The translations under genes and the position numbers were made by a program. A DNA stretch of 11,973 bases, taken from positions 1-11,973 of the forward strand of contig JAUCNG010344400.1 of the NCBI GenBank assembly GCA_032353305.1, written 5' to 3'. Below the pieces are notes generated by a model. It was not told the DNA's origin. It searched no databases and was given only the letters and a program-made list of their open reading frames with translations. Each line of letters starts with the position of its first letter. Positions within the stretch are counted from its first letter, which is position 1. Shown piece by piece: positions 1 to 8,532 of the stretch. The DNA is from Cephalothrix spiralis (Eukaryota; Nemertea; Palaeonemertea; Archinemertea; Cephalotrichidae).

Positions 1-275
1 GAACCAATCAGAAAAGGTTTAGCACTTCTTGGTCTATTATCATACTGATTGTCACTACTTTGAGACAGAATGGCTGGCAGACTTGGAACACGGTCTCGGT
101 AAGAGCAGGCTTTCCCACTAACTTCAAAGTTAGGCTGAGACCGAACTGCTCTTGGAAGACTCAATTCAGATTCATTTAAAGCTGTTGGAATAACTATCGT
201 TGAATTTGAATCAGCAGCTGATGGTGAATCCTCCTCATCCTCAACATCTACTTCATCGTCGCATGTCATAAATTC
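1..275 (-). CDS. AGTPBP1: CCP1 (AGTPBP1) homologue, linker exon, cut by left window edge
   Basis: This is the last exon of the host gene in the window and continues past base 1. The minus-strand acceptor is TATTCTCAG before base 275, and the frame stays open for 91 full codons, phase 0 with the previous exon. The peptide starts EFMTCDDEVDVEDEEDSPSA and becomes Ser/Pro/Asn-rich (NESELSLPRAVRSQPNF, then PSLPAILSQSSDN). No catalytic motif is present: the HxxE...H zinc site of M14 peptidases and the N-terminal beta-sandwich that defines CCPs must lie to the left. Such disordered linkers diverge quickly between species, so sequence identity here is weak evidence. The call depends on splice linkage to exon 9524-9748. 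Confidence 0.82.
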
Positions 276-975
276 CTGAGAATATAAAATGTAAACACTA
301 AATTAATTTATTATTACTTTTAAGACAGAGCAATTTTTTAAAGATCAGATCAAATTTCCTGTAACAACGTTACGGGCGCTTTTTCTCACAGGAATTAGCC
401 TCTATAGTATTTCATGGAATGAAATCTATATGCTAGGTATTTTGCTATTTGACCGTTCCTGGGAAAATGTCAATAACTTTGTCAAATTTTGTTGAATTAC
501 AATTATTTCACTAGCCAATAGCTAACATCATCGGATTTATTTTGATATATTATAATTGTCATTTCAATGACTTTTAGTATGATTTTCAAACTGTTTTCTC
601 AAAATATGATCGTTTTCTAAAGGTATCGGCGACCATTTTGTTTTGCCATACATACGATCATATTTTGACAAAAACAGTTTGAAAATCATACTAAAAGTCA
701 TTGGAATGACAAGTATAATACATTATATCAAAATAAATCAGAGGATTTTAGCTATTGGCTAGTGAAAAAATTGGATTTTCATTAAGGTGGGTTTCCGATA
801 TTTGAAAAGGAAAAGTACTTTTCGCATTTTGAACCCTGTTACAGAATTCAGAACTGAATATCATTAAACGAGTTAGTATACGAAAGGTTTGGGCCAACAT
901 GCAGATTATCAAACATATTTCTATTAATTCTTCGGAAAATGTTTTGTTCTAGACCTGTGAAATAATAAATCTTAC
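276..975 (-). other. CCP1 intron (700 bp)
   Basis: This intron has GT at 974-975 and AG at 276-277 on the minus strand. It is AT-rich and contains the foldback element at 500-774. No coding potential was seen in the rest. Confidence 0.82.
500..774. mobile_element. Foldback (MITE-like) element
   Basis: Two arms of about 110 bp (roughly 500-612 and 655-774) are imperfect inverted repeats around a spacer of about 42 bp. The outer ends read TTTCACTAGCCAATAGCT at 506-523 and its reverse complement near 750-767. The inner ends read ATATGATCG at 604-612 and its complement from 655. It has no coding capacity. I could not find a convincing target-site duplication, so the class is unassigned. It sits within a CCP1 intron. 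Confidence 0.85.
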
Positions 976-1065
976 CTCAAAATCGAACAATTCTTGAAAA
1001 AATTCATTATACGATGACTGAAGATCAGTCGCAGATCTTGTATTTGGAGCCAACACTTCTTCTTC
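976..1065 (-). CDS. AGTPBP1: CCP1 (AGTPBP1) homologue, 30-codon linker exon
   Basis: This exon is exactly 90 nt. The minus-strand acceptor is TTATATTATAG and the donor is GAG|GTAAGA. It is phase 0 at both ends and open throughout. It begins EEEVLAPNTRSATDLQSSY and ends NEFFQELFDFE. The latter resembles the hydrophobic/acidic FPELV-type patch in the vertebrate CCP1 linker (recalled, unchecked), probably the most conserved element of this region. Joined to the previous exon it creates four consecutive Glu across the splice junction. Because the exon is a multiple of three and symmetric, inclusion or skipping would not shift the frame. It is too short for ordinary ORF calling; splice sites and continuity with both neighbours support it. 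Confidence 0.84.
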
Positions 1066-1414
1066 CTATAATATAAGATATATATGTTAATCATACTATA
1101 GAAATTTAGTTCAAAAAGGTTCTAAAAGGTGGGAAAATAAACTACATGTATCTCTAGAGAATTCAATTTTGCTGCTGACAGCCTTATTTCTGCCTCAAAG
1201 TGTGTTTTAAAAAAAGCACCATAAGTTTCTTGTTTCGATAACTACCAGACAATGTACCACACTGTGGCTCAGTAAGAAGTCGACTAAGTCGACTATTACT
1301 AGACGTGCTAAATGTTCTATAATGTTCGATTCTCGCATGTGTAGAGCGATAACTGAACTACTCACGCGCAGATCTCGAGAATGGGTCGGTTTTCTTTGTT
1401 TTTATGAATTTGGT

Positions 1415-1666
1415 TACCTTAGTATACAAAGGTCCGTATCGCACTCCGATACCTGCGCCGCCGAAAGTATCGTCTATCGATACCATAGTATACGAAAGAC
1501 CGTATCGCCCTTCGAGACCCGTCTCGCAATACCGTAGTATAGACGAAGGTTCGTTTCACCCTCCTACAAACGCGCCGCGTAAACCTTAGTCTTGCGATAC
1601 CTTAGTATACGAAGGTCCGTTTCGCCATCCGACACCACGCCGCGGAAAGTGTCGTCTCGCAATACC
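1415..1666. repeat. Degenerate tandem repeat, about four units of 49-69 bp
   Basis: Units begin near 1415, 1481, 1530 and 1598. Each opens with a variant of TACCTTAGTATACGAAGGTC, followed by CCGTWTCGCC, then CGCCGCGGAAAGT-like and GTCGTCTCGCAA-like segments. Unit 2 is shortened to about 49 bp. Units 1 and 4 are the most complete. The block is CpG-rich in an AT-rich intron. Both frames of the small overlapping plus-strand ORFs follow the repeat, so they are not called as genes. Confidence 0.8.
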
Positions 1667-1783
1667 AGAATCAGGGTAATAAAACGCCCGGATCAGACTT
1701 GTGTACACCAAAGTAGTATTTGGTGTGCATATAATGCACTAGTCAATTAAATGCATCGATAGACGGGTTTGATGTTTGCCGCC

Positions 1784-1805
1784 GCAAGCGCAATTTAGCG
1801 CTTGC
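1784..1805. repeat. Short perfect inverted repeat
   Basis: GCAAGCGC at 1784-1791 and GCGCTTGC at 1798-1805 form a perfect 8-bp stem with the loop AATTTA. It lies in the GC-richer intron insert. No terminator or RNA role is implied in this eukaryotic context. Confidence 0.6.
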
Positions 1806-1989
1806 TGAACACCGATGTAGCTCTCATAAAGAATATCTCGATGTCGATTACAGCGCCTCATAACGTTGCCTATCGCTCAGGGGGCGACAGCAAAGCGATT
1901 CGGTAGCGCCCTAACTAACGCAGATTAGTGCGATCTGAGCAATCGAGTTTGTGATACACATGACATCTATAATGTAAAACAACACCTAC

Positions 1990-2111
1990 CTCAGATGGGG
2001 CTTTGTTCGACCCCGTTGCATCCTCTTCACTACTTATATCATCATCATTATCTAGTGAACTATCATCCCCTGCAGTTGTACTACATGTAGTACTACAGCC
2101 TGACCGACCAA
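1990..2111 (-). CDS. AGTPBP1: CCP1 (AGTPBP1) homologue, acidic linker exon
   Basis: This 122-nt exon has the minus-strand acceptor TTTGATTTCAG and the donor GAG|GTAGGT. It takes one base from the preceding exon (V|GRSGC...) and ends on a full codon. The peptide contains CSTTCSTT followed by a Ser/Asp/Glu-rich stretch (DDSSLDNDDDISSEEDATGS). In known CCP1 proteins an acidic, poorly conserved linker follows the LIMRKCFPKNR block, so position and composition fit although there is no strong motif of its own. A longer open frame reads through the donor into the intron to 1915; the splice site and the frame match at both ends argue against that. The preceding intron (2112-9523) is 7.4 kb and houses the DEG/ENaC gene. 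A further exon inside that intron cannot be excluded, but the phases fit without one. Confidence 0.84.
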
Positions 2112-2382
2112 CTGAAATCAAACAATATTTATAACATATATATAAAATTTATATAACCGTGATTTGAGAGTTAAAACCAAAGACTTTCGTTTATTGATTT
2201 TTTTTTGATGTACGTTTTATGAAAAAATAAATGAATTAAAAAATATTTTAGCCAGACAAGCCTATATATATACTACTTTATTCGCAAAATAAAATTGCAC
2301 TGACAGAAATTGTCAAAGTTTATGTACAAAAGACTGATCGGGTGCTAATGAGGTACTGCTGTCTTCTTTTTTAAGAGTTAAC

Positions 2383-2397
2383 GGGGGGGGGGGGGGG
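2383..2397 (+). repeat. Homopolymer run of 15 G
   Basis: Fifteen consecutive G occur at 2383-2397. In the host transcript (minus strand) this is a C run. Length may be unreliable, as such runs are prone to sequencing and replication slippage. Confidence 0.9.
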
Positions 2398-2440
2398 CTT
2401 AACTGATTAAATTTTATAACAGTCCTCATTTTAAAAATCA

Positions 2441-2568
2441 CTTTTCACTAGATTGTTTTCCCCCCAATTAGTCCTCAGATGTATCCAGTTTCTTCCAGTT
2501 ATTGTAAGAGGGTAGCCTCGCTTTGCTAATCGACGGAAAAACTATATTACACTGTTCTTATTGTTATT
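2441..2568 (+). repeat. Dispersed repeat, partial copy A (downstream of DEG/ENaC gene)
   Basis: This segment aligns with 4428-4558 at roughly nine in ten positions by eye. It shares CAATTAGTCCT, GATGTATCCA and GTAAGAGGGTAGCCTCGCTT, then CTAATCGAC and ATTACACTGTT. It corresponds to only the right-hand part of the 316-bp unit at 4245-4560. It ends about 200 bp from the stop codon of the channel gene. Confidence 0.85.
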
Positions 2569-2768
2569 TCCTATATTCGAGTCCGAACGGGCGCTTGACA
2601 CCATGTAAATACTAATGTGAACTTTTGCATTATTAAATAGTTTTCCCATCATAATGGTCTATAACTTGTTATTCTGCTCCCCTGTAATCATCTTTTGGGT
2701 TGCTGCATTCCGGAATTCGGTTGCTGCGAATAAAAAATCTGGACTTCAGGATTGTTTAGGAACATCGT

Positions 2769-4106
2769 CTATGCATTATGGACGTTTTGAACCTCTCTTG
2801 AGATTCCCCGTTTTTTCACAGCAGCTAAAATAAGTTTGATGATGAGGATCAAAACATCAAATCCAAACATAAACGACATTCCGACCCACCAACTCATGAT
2901 TCCACATATTTTAGCAAATGTGGAATATCCACTTATGATGTTCTTAATTCTTGTCTGAATTATATTAAATCGAGACATTGTAATTTCTACGACGCTGGCA
3001 CTAGGATATCTCTGCATAGGGATGGTGGCAATTCGATTAGAAATTTCTATTTTCTTGCATGGTACTTGGCATTTTCGAGTGTCTTGATCGAATCTTTTCC
3101 ACTGCTGTAATACACAATCAACGGTAGATTCATTTTTGAAATGGCACAACTTTTGTTTTTGACCCTGATATGGATATAGACCAGGTATACAATTACAGCT
3201 ATCATAGAAAGACTTTTGATACTTCGCGTGCATGCAATGATTTTTGTCATACGTCAGAGGAGGTATTCCTGGCGAAAGAGGCAATATGAATTTTTGATTT
3301 CTGCAATCATGCATGTGTTGATATTTATACCTTATCTCCGTAGCTTCAAGGGATGTAAATGTTTGGGGTTTAATTAATGTCCCTTCTCTGATATCCAAGA
3401 TCGACATGGGAATCCTACCTATGCCAACATTTAAGAAACTCTCTACCTGTTTCTGATTTCTCTGCTGTTGATTAAAATATTGATAGGTTATTTTAACTTG
3501 AATTGTATCAAGGCTCTTCGACCAGTCTGCCAGAACAGGGGAGATGGTGTGACAAAAACATCCCCCAGACAATTTGTAATTTATGATTGGACAATGCGCT
3601 GGTAAATAAGTACCAGTAGGAAATGAATGAACTGAACAATTAATATTAACAGAAGTGTTTAATTCGTCCATTTTAAAAATAATGTCTTCCATTTCTTGAT
3701 TTACATAGTTCTGAAACCAGTCGTAGAGTAAAAATTTGTGATTGCCTTGCACTTTATTCAACTTGTTTAAATCCTTTGTCCACATTTTAACAAAATGTGA
3801 TGTCACATTCGGCCATTTCTCATTATTTATCACATCACATATAGTTATATTTGGTATAACAATATCCTTTAGTGGTACTACTCCTTGGACAACAGCCATA
3901 TCTTGATTTGCATAATCCAAATAGACACTGCACGAAAAATATATCGTTCCAGCGAATGACAGAAATATAAATATTCCAGATGCATACTTAAATTTCTTTG
4001 AACTGCTTCTGTAAAATCGTGGCAATCCTCTAAGTGTAGAGGTTTCAAAGAACTCACTGCAAGGATTTGGTCCTGTTGCGTTGTTCTTAGTTTCTGAAGT
4101 CATCAT
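2769..4106 (-). CDS. DEG/ENaC (ASIC-like) sodium channel subunit, intronless, complete
   Basis: The gene encodes 445 residues without introns. It is expected to be a plasma-membrane subunit of a trimeric, amiloride-type Na+ channel; gating stimulus and partners are unknown. Family features in order: cytoplasmic STLRGL motif (residues 23-28), TM1 about 41-63, post-TM1 VIPNITIC ending at Cys90, an ectodomain with 13 Cys (90, 157, 172, 183, 185, 268, 291, 304, 306, 321, 331, 346, 350) including the C-x-C pair 304/306 and CQVPC at 346-350, sequons at Asn86, 100, 150, 156 and 325, then TM2 about 398-430 with the GxS filter as GMS (409-411) and Asp417 in place of the usual acidic residue after the filter. 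The start is chosen because an in-frame TAA lies at 4149-4151, 14 codons upstream; a second Met follows directly. The stop is TAG at 2769-2771. Length is at the short end for the family. Oddities: the His-Gly gating motif is Arg-Gly (26-27), and the gene lies inside a CCP1 intron on the same strand. No canonical polyadenylation hexamer appears on this strand until about 490 nt past the stop (2277-2282). Confidence 0.93.
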   Translation of the reverse strand: MMTSETKNNATGPNPCSEFFETSTLRGLPRFYRSSSKKFKYASGIFIFLSFAGTIYFSCSVYLDYANQDMAVVQGVVPLKDIVIPNITICDVINNEKWPNVTSHFVKMWTKDLNKLNKVQGNHKFLLYDWFQNYVNQEMEDIIFKMDELNTSVNINCSVHSFPTGTYLPAHCPIINYKLSGGCFCHTISPVLADWSKSLDTIQVKITYQYFNQQQRNQKQVESFLNVGIGRIPMSILDIREGTLIKPQTFTSLEATEIRYKYQHMHDCRNQKFILPLSPGIPPLTYDKNHCMHAKYQKSFYDSCNCIPGLYPYQGQKQKLCHFKNESTVDCVLQQWKRFDQDTRKCQVPCKKIEISNRIATIPMQRYPSASVVEITMSRFNIIQTRIKNIISGYSTFAKICGIMSWWVGMSFMFGFDVLILIIKLILAAVKKRGISREVQNVHNA

Positions 4107-4244
4107 GAACTGTTCAGGATTATCCAGTAGGCCTACGATCCAACATGGTTATGATAAAACTGTCTTATAATCCTCATTAAACATTTTGCAGTGGATCCTA
4201 ACATAGGACTGAAATATATCCATGAATATTTAATGCTAAACTAA

Positions 4245-4560
4245 TAGGTTATTAGGGTTGATCTAACAAGCTCCATGTAGAATTGTCTGATGTCGTTTAT
4301 CCAAAACGGGATCGTGCCAGAGTAGAAACTCCACTCTCATCAGCAGTCTATTGTAAGAGCACGTCAGTTTCGGGCTTTCAAACTGTACTGACACATATGC
4401 TCATACAGCCCAAGCAAAGGTGGCTAACCTTCACCGAGATTGTTTTTTTTCCAACAATTAGTCCTGAGATGTATCCAATTTCTTCCTGTTATTGTAAGAG
4501 GGTAGCCTCGCTTTGCTAATCGACAGAAAAACGATATTACACTGTTATTAGTGTTATTAA
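4245..4560 (+). repeat. Dispersed repeat, full 316-bp unit B
   Basis: This is the first unit of a tandem pair with period 316 bp (B at 4245, C at 4561). It begins TAGGTTATTAGGGTT and ends with the region shared with copy A. A 78-codon frame inside begins MSDVVYPKRD; the same frame recurs in copy C only because the DNA is nearly identical, so it is not called as a gene. The unit lies about 140 bp upstream of the DEG/ENaC start codon and may overlap its promoter. Confidence 0.88.
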
Positions 4561-4838
4561 TGGGTTATTAGGGTTAACCGAACAAACTCCATGTAGAATT
4601 GTCTGATGTCGTTTATCCAAAACGGGATCGTGCCAGAGTAGAAACTCCACTCTCATCAGCAGTCTATTGTAAGAGCACGTCAGTTTCGGGCTTTCAAACT
4701 GTACTGATACATATGCTCATACAGCCCAAGCAAATGTTGCCAACCTTCACCGAGTTCCTGTTTGACTTTTCTGGCTTTCAAAATGTACGGACACATATGC
4801 TCCTACAGCCAAAGGTGGCGTTCCTGTTTGACTTTTCC
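4561..4838 (+). repeat. Dispersed repeat, diverged unit C with an internal sub-duplication
   Basis: Bases 4561-4754 are nearly identical to 4245-4438 in unit B. After 4754 the unit diverges: an 84-bp block (about 4689-4772, containing GGCTTTCAAACTGTACTGA) is partly repeated at 4773-4838, each part followed by GTTCCTGTTTGACTTTTC. The terminal part present in copies A and B is absent. Confidence 0.82.
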
Positions 4839-5395
4839 ATCTATTGCAAAAAATTATCTCTTAGCTGCTTTAGGTTAAATTAATGTTTTAATAAATCCAT
4901 AGCATTAGTATCATATCGTCAATGATCAAGTAGAAACTGATGATATTTGTGTGCAATTATTCGTATGTATCCTATTTCTACCTTCATTGTATAGTTATTA
5001 AATTAGTTTTGATTAAGTGCTTTCCAGCTTATACCGAATACTGTTTGGTTTTTATTGTAAATATACGTTACCAACTTCAATATTTGCAGGATATTTTTCA
5101 TTTATTTTACAACACTTGTGAATTGATTGCTTGATATGTGTATAGATATTTGTTTGAGATGAATAAAATAATATGAATTTTAAATTCTATGAAACTGTAG
5201 GCGATATAAAGTTATTCACGTTTATTATTGAATACCACTAAAATTAGAGAGATACATGTCAGATATGAGCAGCAAGCACATACTCGGTAGTACTGTGGAT
5301 CCTCTCTTCAATGACGAGTATGTCATTAAAAATATTCTAGTGCCAATAAATTGGCCATTAACTATTTAACTTACATTACACTAAATATAAGTAGG

Positions 5396-5621
5396 CAAGG
5401 TCTCATAGAGGAAGGTCCAACATCTTCAACTTTGTTATACATCTGAGGTTAGTTGGATAGTTGATTGACGGCTTAATGGGTTTTCTTTATGATAAGAACG
5501 TATTTACCACATCCTGCCCTAACATAACCCTTTCTCTCACGAGCAAAACAGATGGTGCTGTAAATCAGTTATCCAACTAACCTCAGACTGATATGACAGA
5601 CCTTCCAACTATGTGACCTTG
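5396..5621. repeat. Inverted repeat element
   Basis: CTGAGGTTAGTTGGATA at 5443-5459 is matched perfectly by its reverse complement at 5570-5586 (17 bp). The match extends imperfectly outward through CAAGGTCTCATAG at 5396-5408 and CTATGTGACCTTG at 5609-5621. The loop is about 110 bp. There is no coding potential. A MITE-like remnant is likely. Confidence 0.78.
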
Positions 5622-5644
5622 ATATAGGTTAGACATTTTTAATT

Positions 5645-5794
5645 AATGTCTAAATGAAAGAGAACCGAAGTACATAATATGTTTTAGTTTCAGAATCATT
5701 GACAAAGTGCGCGGCACGAGATTAATGAATCTGAACCAAAATATATTATTTAATATACTTAACAAAATAATTATGTCTTTATCATTTAGACATT
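5645..5794. repeat. Second inverted repeat element, adjacent
   Basis: AATGTCTAAATGA at 5645-5657 and its exact reverse complement at 5782-5794 bound an imperfect palindrome. The arms also share ATAATATGTTTT/ATAATATATTTT-like and TTCAGAATCATT/TTCAGATTCATT-like segments on opposite strands. It has no coding capacity. Confidence 0.74.
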
Positions 5795-7687
5795 TAAGTT
5801 AAAAGTTTCTAACCCATTAAGGCGTGGCATCGAACTAATCAGCTTGTTCTTTGATGTTTAACCCATTAAGAGAAGAACAACTACTGTCTTAGTGATATAG
5901 ATCGGTCAACGAAAACAAATAAATCGCGGTCTAAACTGTTCGATAGGCAACGTCTAACCCTAGCTGTGTCATGATCGTAATTTTACCGTCAGTTACTCTA
6001 AAGTAAATGGTATGACAATGGTTGTTGGTTATAAAATGTTTTTTGCAGACATGGATATTTTCTTACAATGAAGTACATATTATGTTAAATAAGCCAATTA
6101 CTAGTACTTGCAGAATTGAAAACAAAAAATCAAAAAATATGTGATTGCATTTCATAGCAAAATATGCAGTGTACTATATGCAAATGATAAAATAAATTTA
6201 TTCACAAAATTTTCGCAAGACAACTATGGCACCTCCACCCTACTTAATCATAATCACTATGCATGCTCTAATAATTATGTCTTATTCTGAAAGCGTTTTT
6301 TTAGGGTGTTTTTTATAAATTCTTATTGTAAAATTGAGTGACATTCTCACTATCCAAATCGTGATTTATGTTGATTTTATACTTACTTCTGAAACGAGGT
6401 ATTAATTCTTCCTCTGATAGTTTAGATAGTAAGGTGATGAATTATTGAGAAACTTTTAAACTTGGCTACAAATTGTCAAAGTTCGGTCGGCAAAAATTGT
6501 TTCAACTCGATCAAATTCTATAATATTTGACATTGTATAAATGCATTTTTAAAGGGTCGCAATACATCTTATGTGCAATATAATGATTATCCAATTATAT
6601 ATGTCATAAACTTCTCGCTATACCAGGGGGATCGTGGAGAAAATTGGCATACACATACGCTGGGAGCCTGGGGTGAGTGGGTACATTTTTTGGCACTTTT
6701 CCCCACTGTTTTCAGTTGTTTTCCTATTTTTTTCCTCCTTTGTTTAGGCTTTTAATAATGTTTTTGACCATTATTATTACCTATATAATCTTAAAGGACC
6801 ATTTAAAATAACATTAGTAGCAAAACTGAGGAAAATGGCAAGAATTGGCGCATTGTGGAAAAATGTTTGAAAAAAATCTGGGCCGCAGAAAATTCAACCG
6901 CATGCAAAACATAGGGGTAAGTTGTTAAAAAATTGATGGAAAGAATTGGCAAAAACTGCTTTTGTCAAATTTTTTCCATGCCATTTTGGGGGTGGATGGG
7001 TACCTCAATTTCTTCCATGCCCCCCTCCCCCCTTGGCTATACCTTGATTTTTAATAATAATTAAAGGACTTGGAATTTGTTTTTAATGAGCATTTTTGGA
7101 TTTTAGTTAAATAGAGAAGAAACCCCCATTTTTAGATAGACCGGAAGTTGCTACAAAATAAGCTTAGAAATCGAATCTGGGCATAAATAGAAATAATGAA
7201 GTAACTTTATATAATTAATCAACTCCCGGTATTCCAAAAATTACTCAAACTACTCTAAAACTGGATCATATTGACAGCTTCACATCTGAATTAGCTAAAA
7301 GCTAATGTTTTTTCTTAAACCGAAAACTTCAACGGGCAATTTATAGCGAATTTTTTTGAACGTTTTTAAAGTCCCTATATCAGGCTTCATAGTCGTTTTT
7401 CTACCTCAATTTTAGTTAAGGATTTTAGGAGATTTTTCTTTAATTTTATGAGATTTTTGGAGATTTTTGAGCAATATTTTATGAGATTTTTTCTCTCTCA
7501 ATAAATCACTAAAATCCATGCATATAATTAATTAAGAGACTCCAACCGTAATAAGTTATTCATTTTTGGCACGCGCTTTTTCACAATAAAACTAAAATGA
7601 TAAAATCTGATGACGAGCGAAGCGAGGAGAAATTTATTTTGACATGTTTTACACAATTTTCATCAAATTTAATGAGACATGATAGGA

Positions 7688-7755
7688 TTTTAGGAGAAAT
7701 GGTCATATTTTAAGAGATTTTAGGAGGTAAAGTCATATTTTAGGATATCCTAAAA
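7688..7755. repeat. TTTTAGGAG-type short tandem array with 18-bp palindrome
   Basis: A 30-bp period runs from 7688: TTTTAGGAG recurs at 7718, and TCATATTTTA follows each copy. It ends in a perfect 18-bp palindrome, TTTTAGGATATCCTAAAA, at 7738-7755. Related GATTTTAGGAG and ATTTTATGAGATTTTT words occur from about 7420, so 7420-7790 is one degenerate low-complexity region. Confidence 0.75.
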
Positions 7756-7849
7756 TTTTAGGAGAACTAGGAGACCTGCTTTACCTTTAGGAAATTCAAA
7801 TTTTCATATAAATTGAAATATCATCGTATTTGATGGAGTTTACAATAAT

Positions 7850-7921
7850 TTTTGCCGACTGTACAATTTTTAACGATTTTGAAGATTTTGCCGACTGTAA
7901 AATTTTTAACGATTTTGAAAG
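7850..7921. repeat. Two-copy tandem repeat, 36 bp
   Basis: TTTTGCCGACTGTA at 7850 recurs at 7886, and the whole 36-bp unit (through AATTTTTAACGATTTTGAA) is duplicated with about two differences. It falls in a 147-codon minus-strand open frame (7821-8264) that shows no family resemblance, so no gene is called there. Confidence 0.8.
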
Positions 7922-8532
7922 AAAAATAATTATTTTTAGAAAGCAAATTGAAATTCTGGGATCGAATTGACAACAATTTGGTTAATAATATTAAAGGAAT
8001 CAACTTTTGAATCAAAATTTCAAACAAATCACTAGGCTTGAAAAAAATCATTATTAAGCTAGCCAACATCAGGGGTTTACTAGAAGGGGTATGAACCAAT
8101 TTTGATTTTTTTCTTTTAAATTTGTCAGCCACTAAATACCCAACCGAATTTGGCACGGGCCGGTCGTCAGACAGGCTCCCTGTCCCGAGATAATCTAAGT
8201 TCTGTTGGTATAGATAGCAGTCAACGTATAGTTTCGTGTCCCTTCTATTAACCCCTTCTAACATAAACTACATTTTTTATACAGCACAGGTTATACAACA
8301 CACTTACGACTTTTATTATCATTAATTCTAGGTGGTGGTGCAACTGAAAGAATAGTGCATTATCCAAAATTATACAGAAATAGAATTACGATTAGGCTAC
8401 AAGCCTTCAACACAGAAATTTCATGTTAATGTGCTAAAGTACACATTTGCTTTTTATTTTATTTTCTGATCGTGTTCTCCCAAGATGGCTGACTGATTCC
8501 TTAGACCTACATTTGTAATGAAATTGTCAATG

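Larger units (their letters stand above)
1066..1989 (-). other. CCP1 intron (924 bp) with a GC-richer insert
   Basis: This intron has GT at 1988-1989 and AG at 1066-1067 on the minus strand. Bases from about 1261 to 1960 are visibly richer in G+C and CpG than the flanks and carry the tandem repeat at 1415-1666. They also hold two AGTCGACT palindromes (1278-1285 and 1287-1294) and a short perfect hairpin at 1784-1805. Small open frames here overlap the repeats and are not credible genes. Confidence 0.8.

Noticed and set aside
3047-3250. 67-codon frame overlapping the channel gene on the same strand
   Set aside because: An out-of-frame shadow of the DEG/ENaC coding sequence.
4162-4173. TATA-like ATTATAAG upstream of the channel gene on the minus strand
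   Set aside because: One weak AT-rich match in AT-rich DNA, without an initiator or transcript evidence.
4300-4343. Possible hammerhead ribozyme: CTGATGAG core plus a 7-bp stem on the minus strand (repeated at 4652-4659)
   Set aside because: The GAAA box required after stem II is absent (TGGCACGA instead), so the catalytic core is incomplete.
4562-4577. Telomere-like TTAGGGTTAACC
   Set aside because: A single occurrence within a dispersed repeat, with no tandem hexamers.
4283-4883. Two plus-strand open frames with the same N-terminal peptide (MSDVVYPKRD...)
   Set aside because: They lie in tandem copies of a near-identical DNA repeat. Shared peptide sequence follows from DNA identity, and the copies diverge and stop differently.
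7607-7636. Second hammerhead-like string, CTGATGA followed by GAGAAA
   Set aside because: The segment between the boxes (CGAGCGAAGCGAG) cannot form a proper stem II.
7821-8264. 147-codon minus-strand open frame
   Set aside because: The first 50 residues look mildly protein-like, but no family or motif is recognised, the end is Lys/Phe/Ile-rich low complexity including a 36-bp tandem repeat, and no splice sites join it to CCP1.
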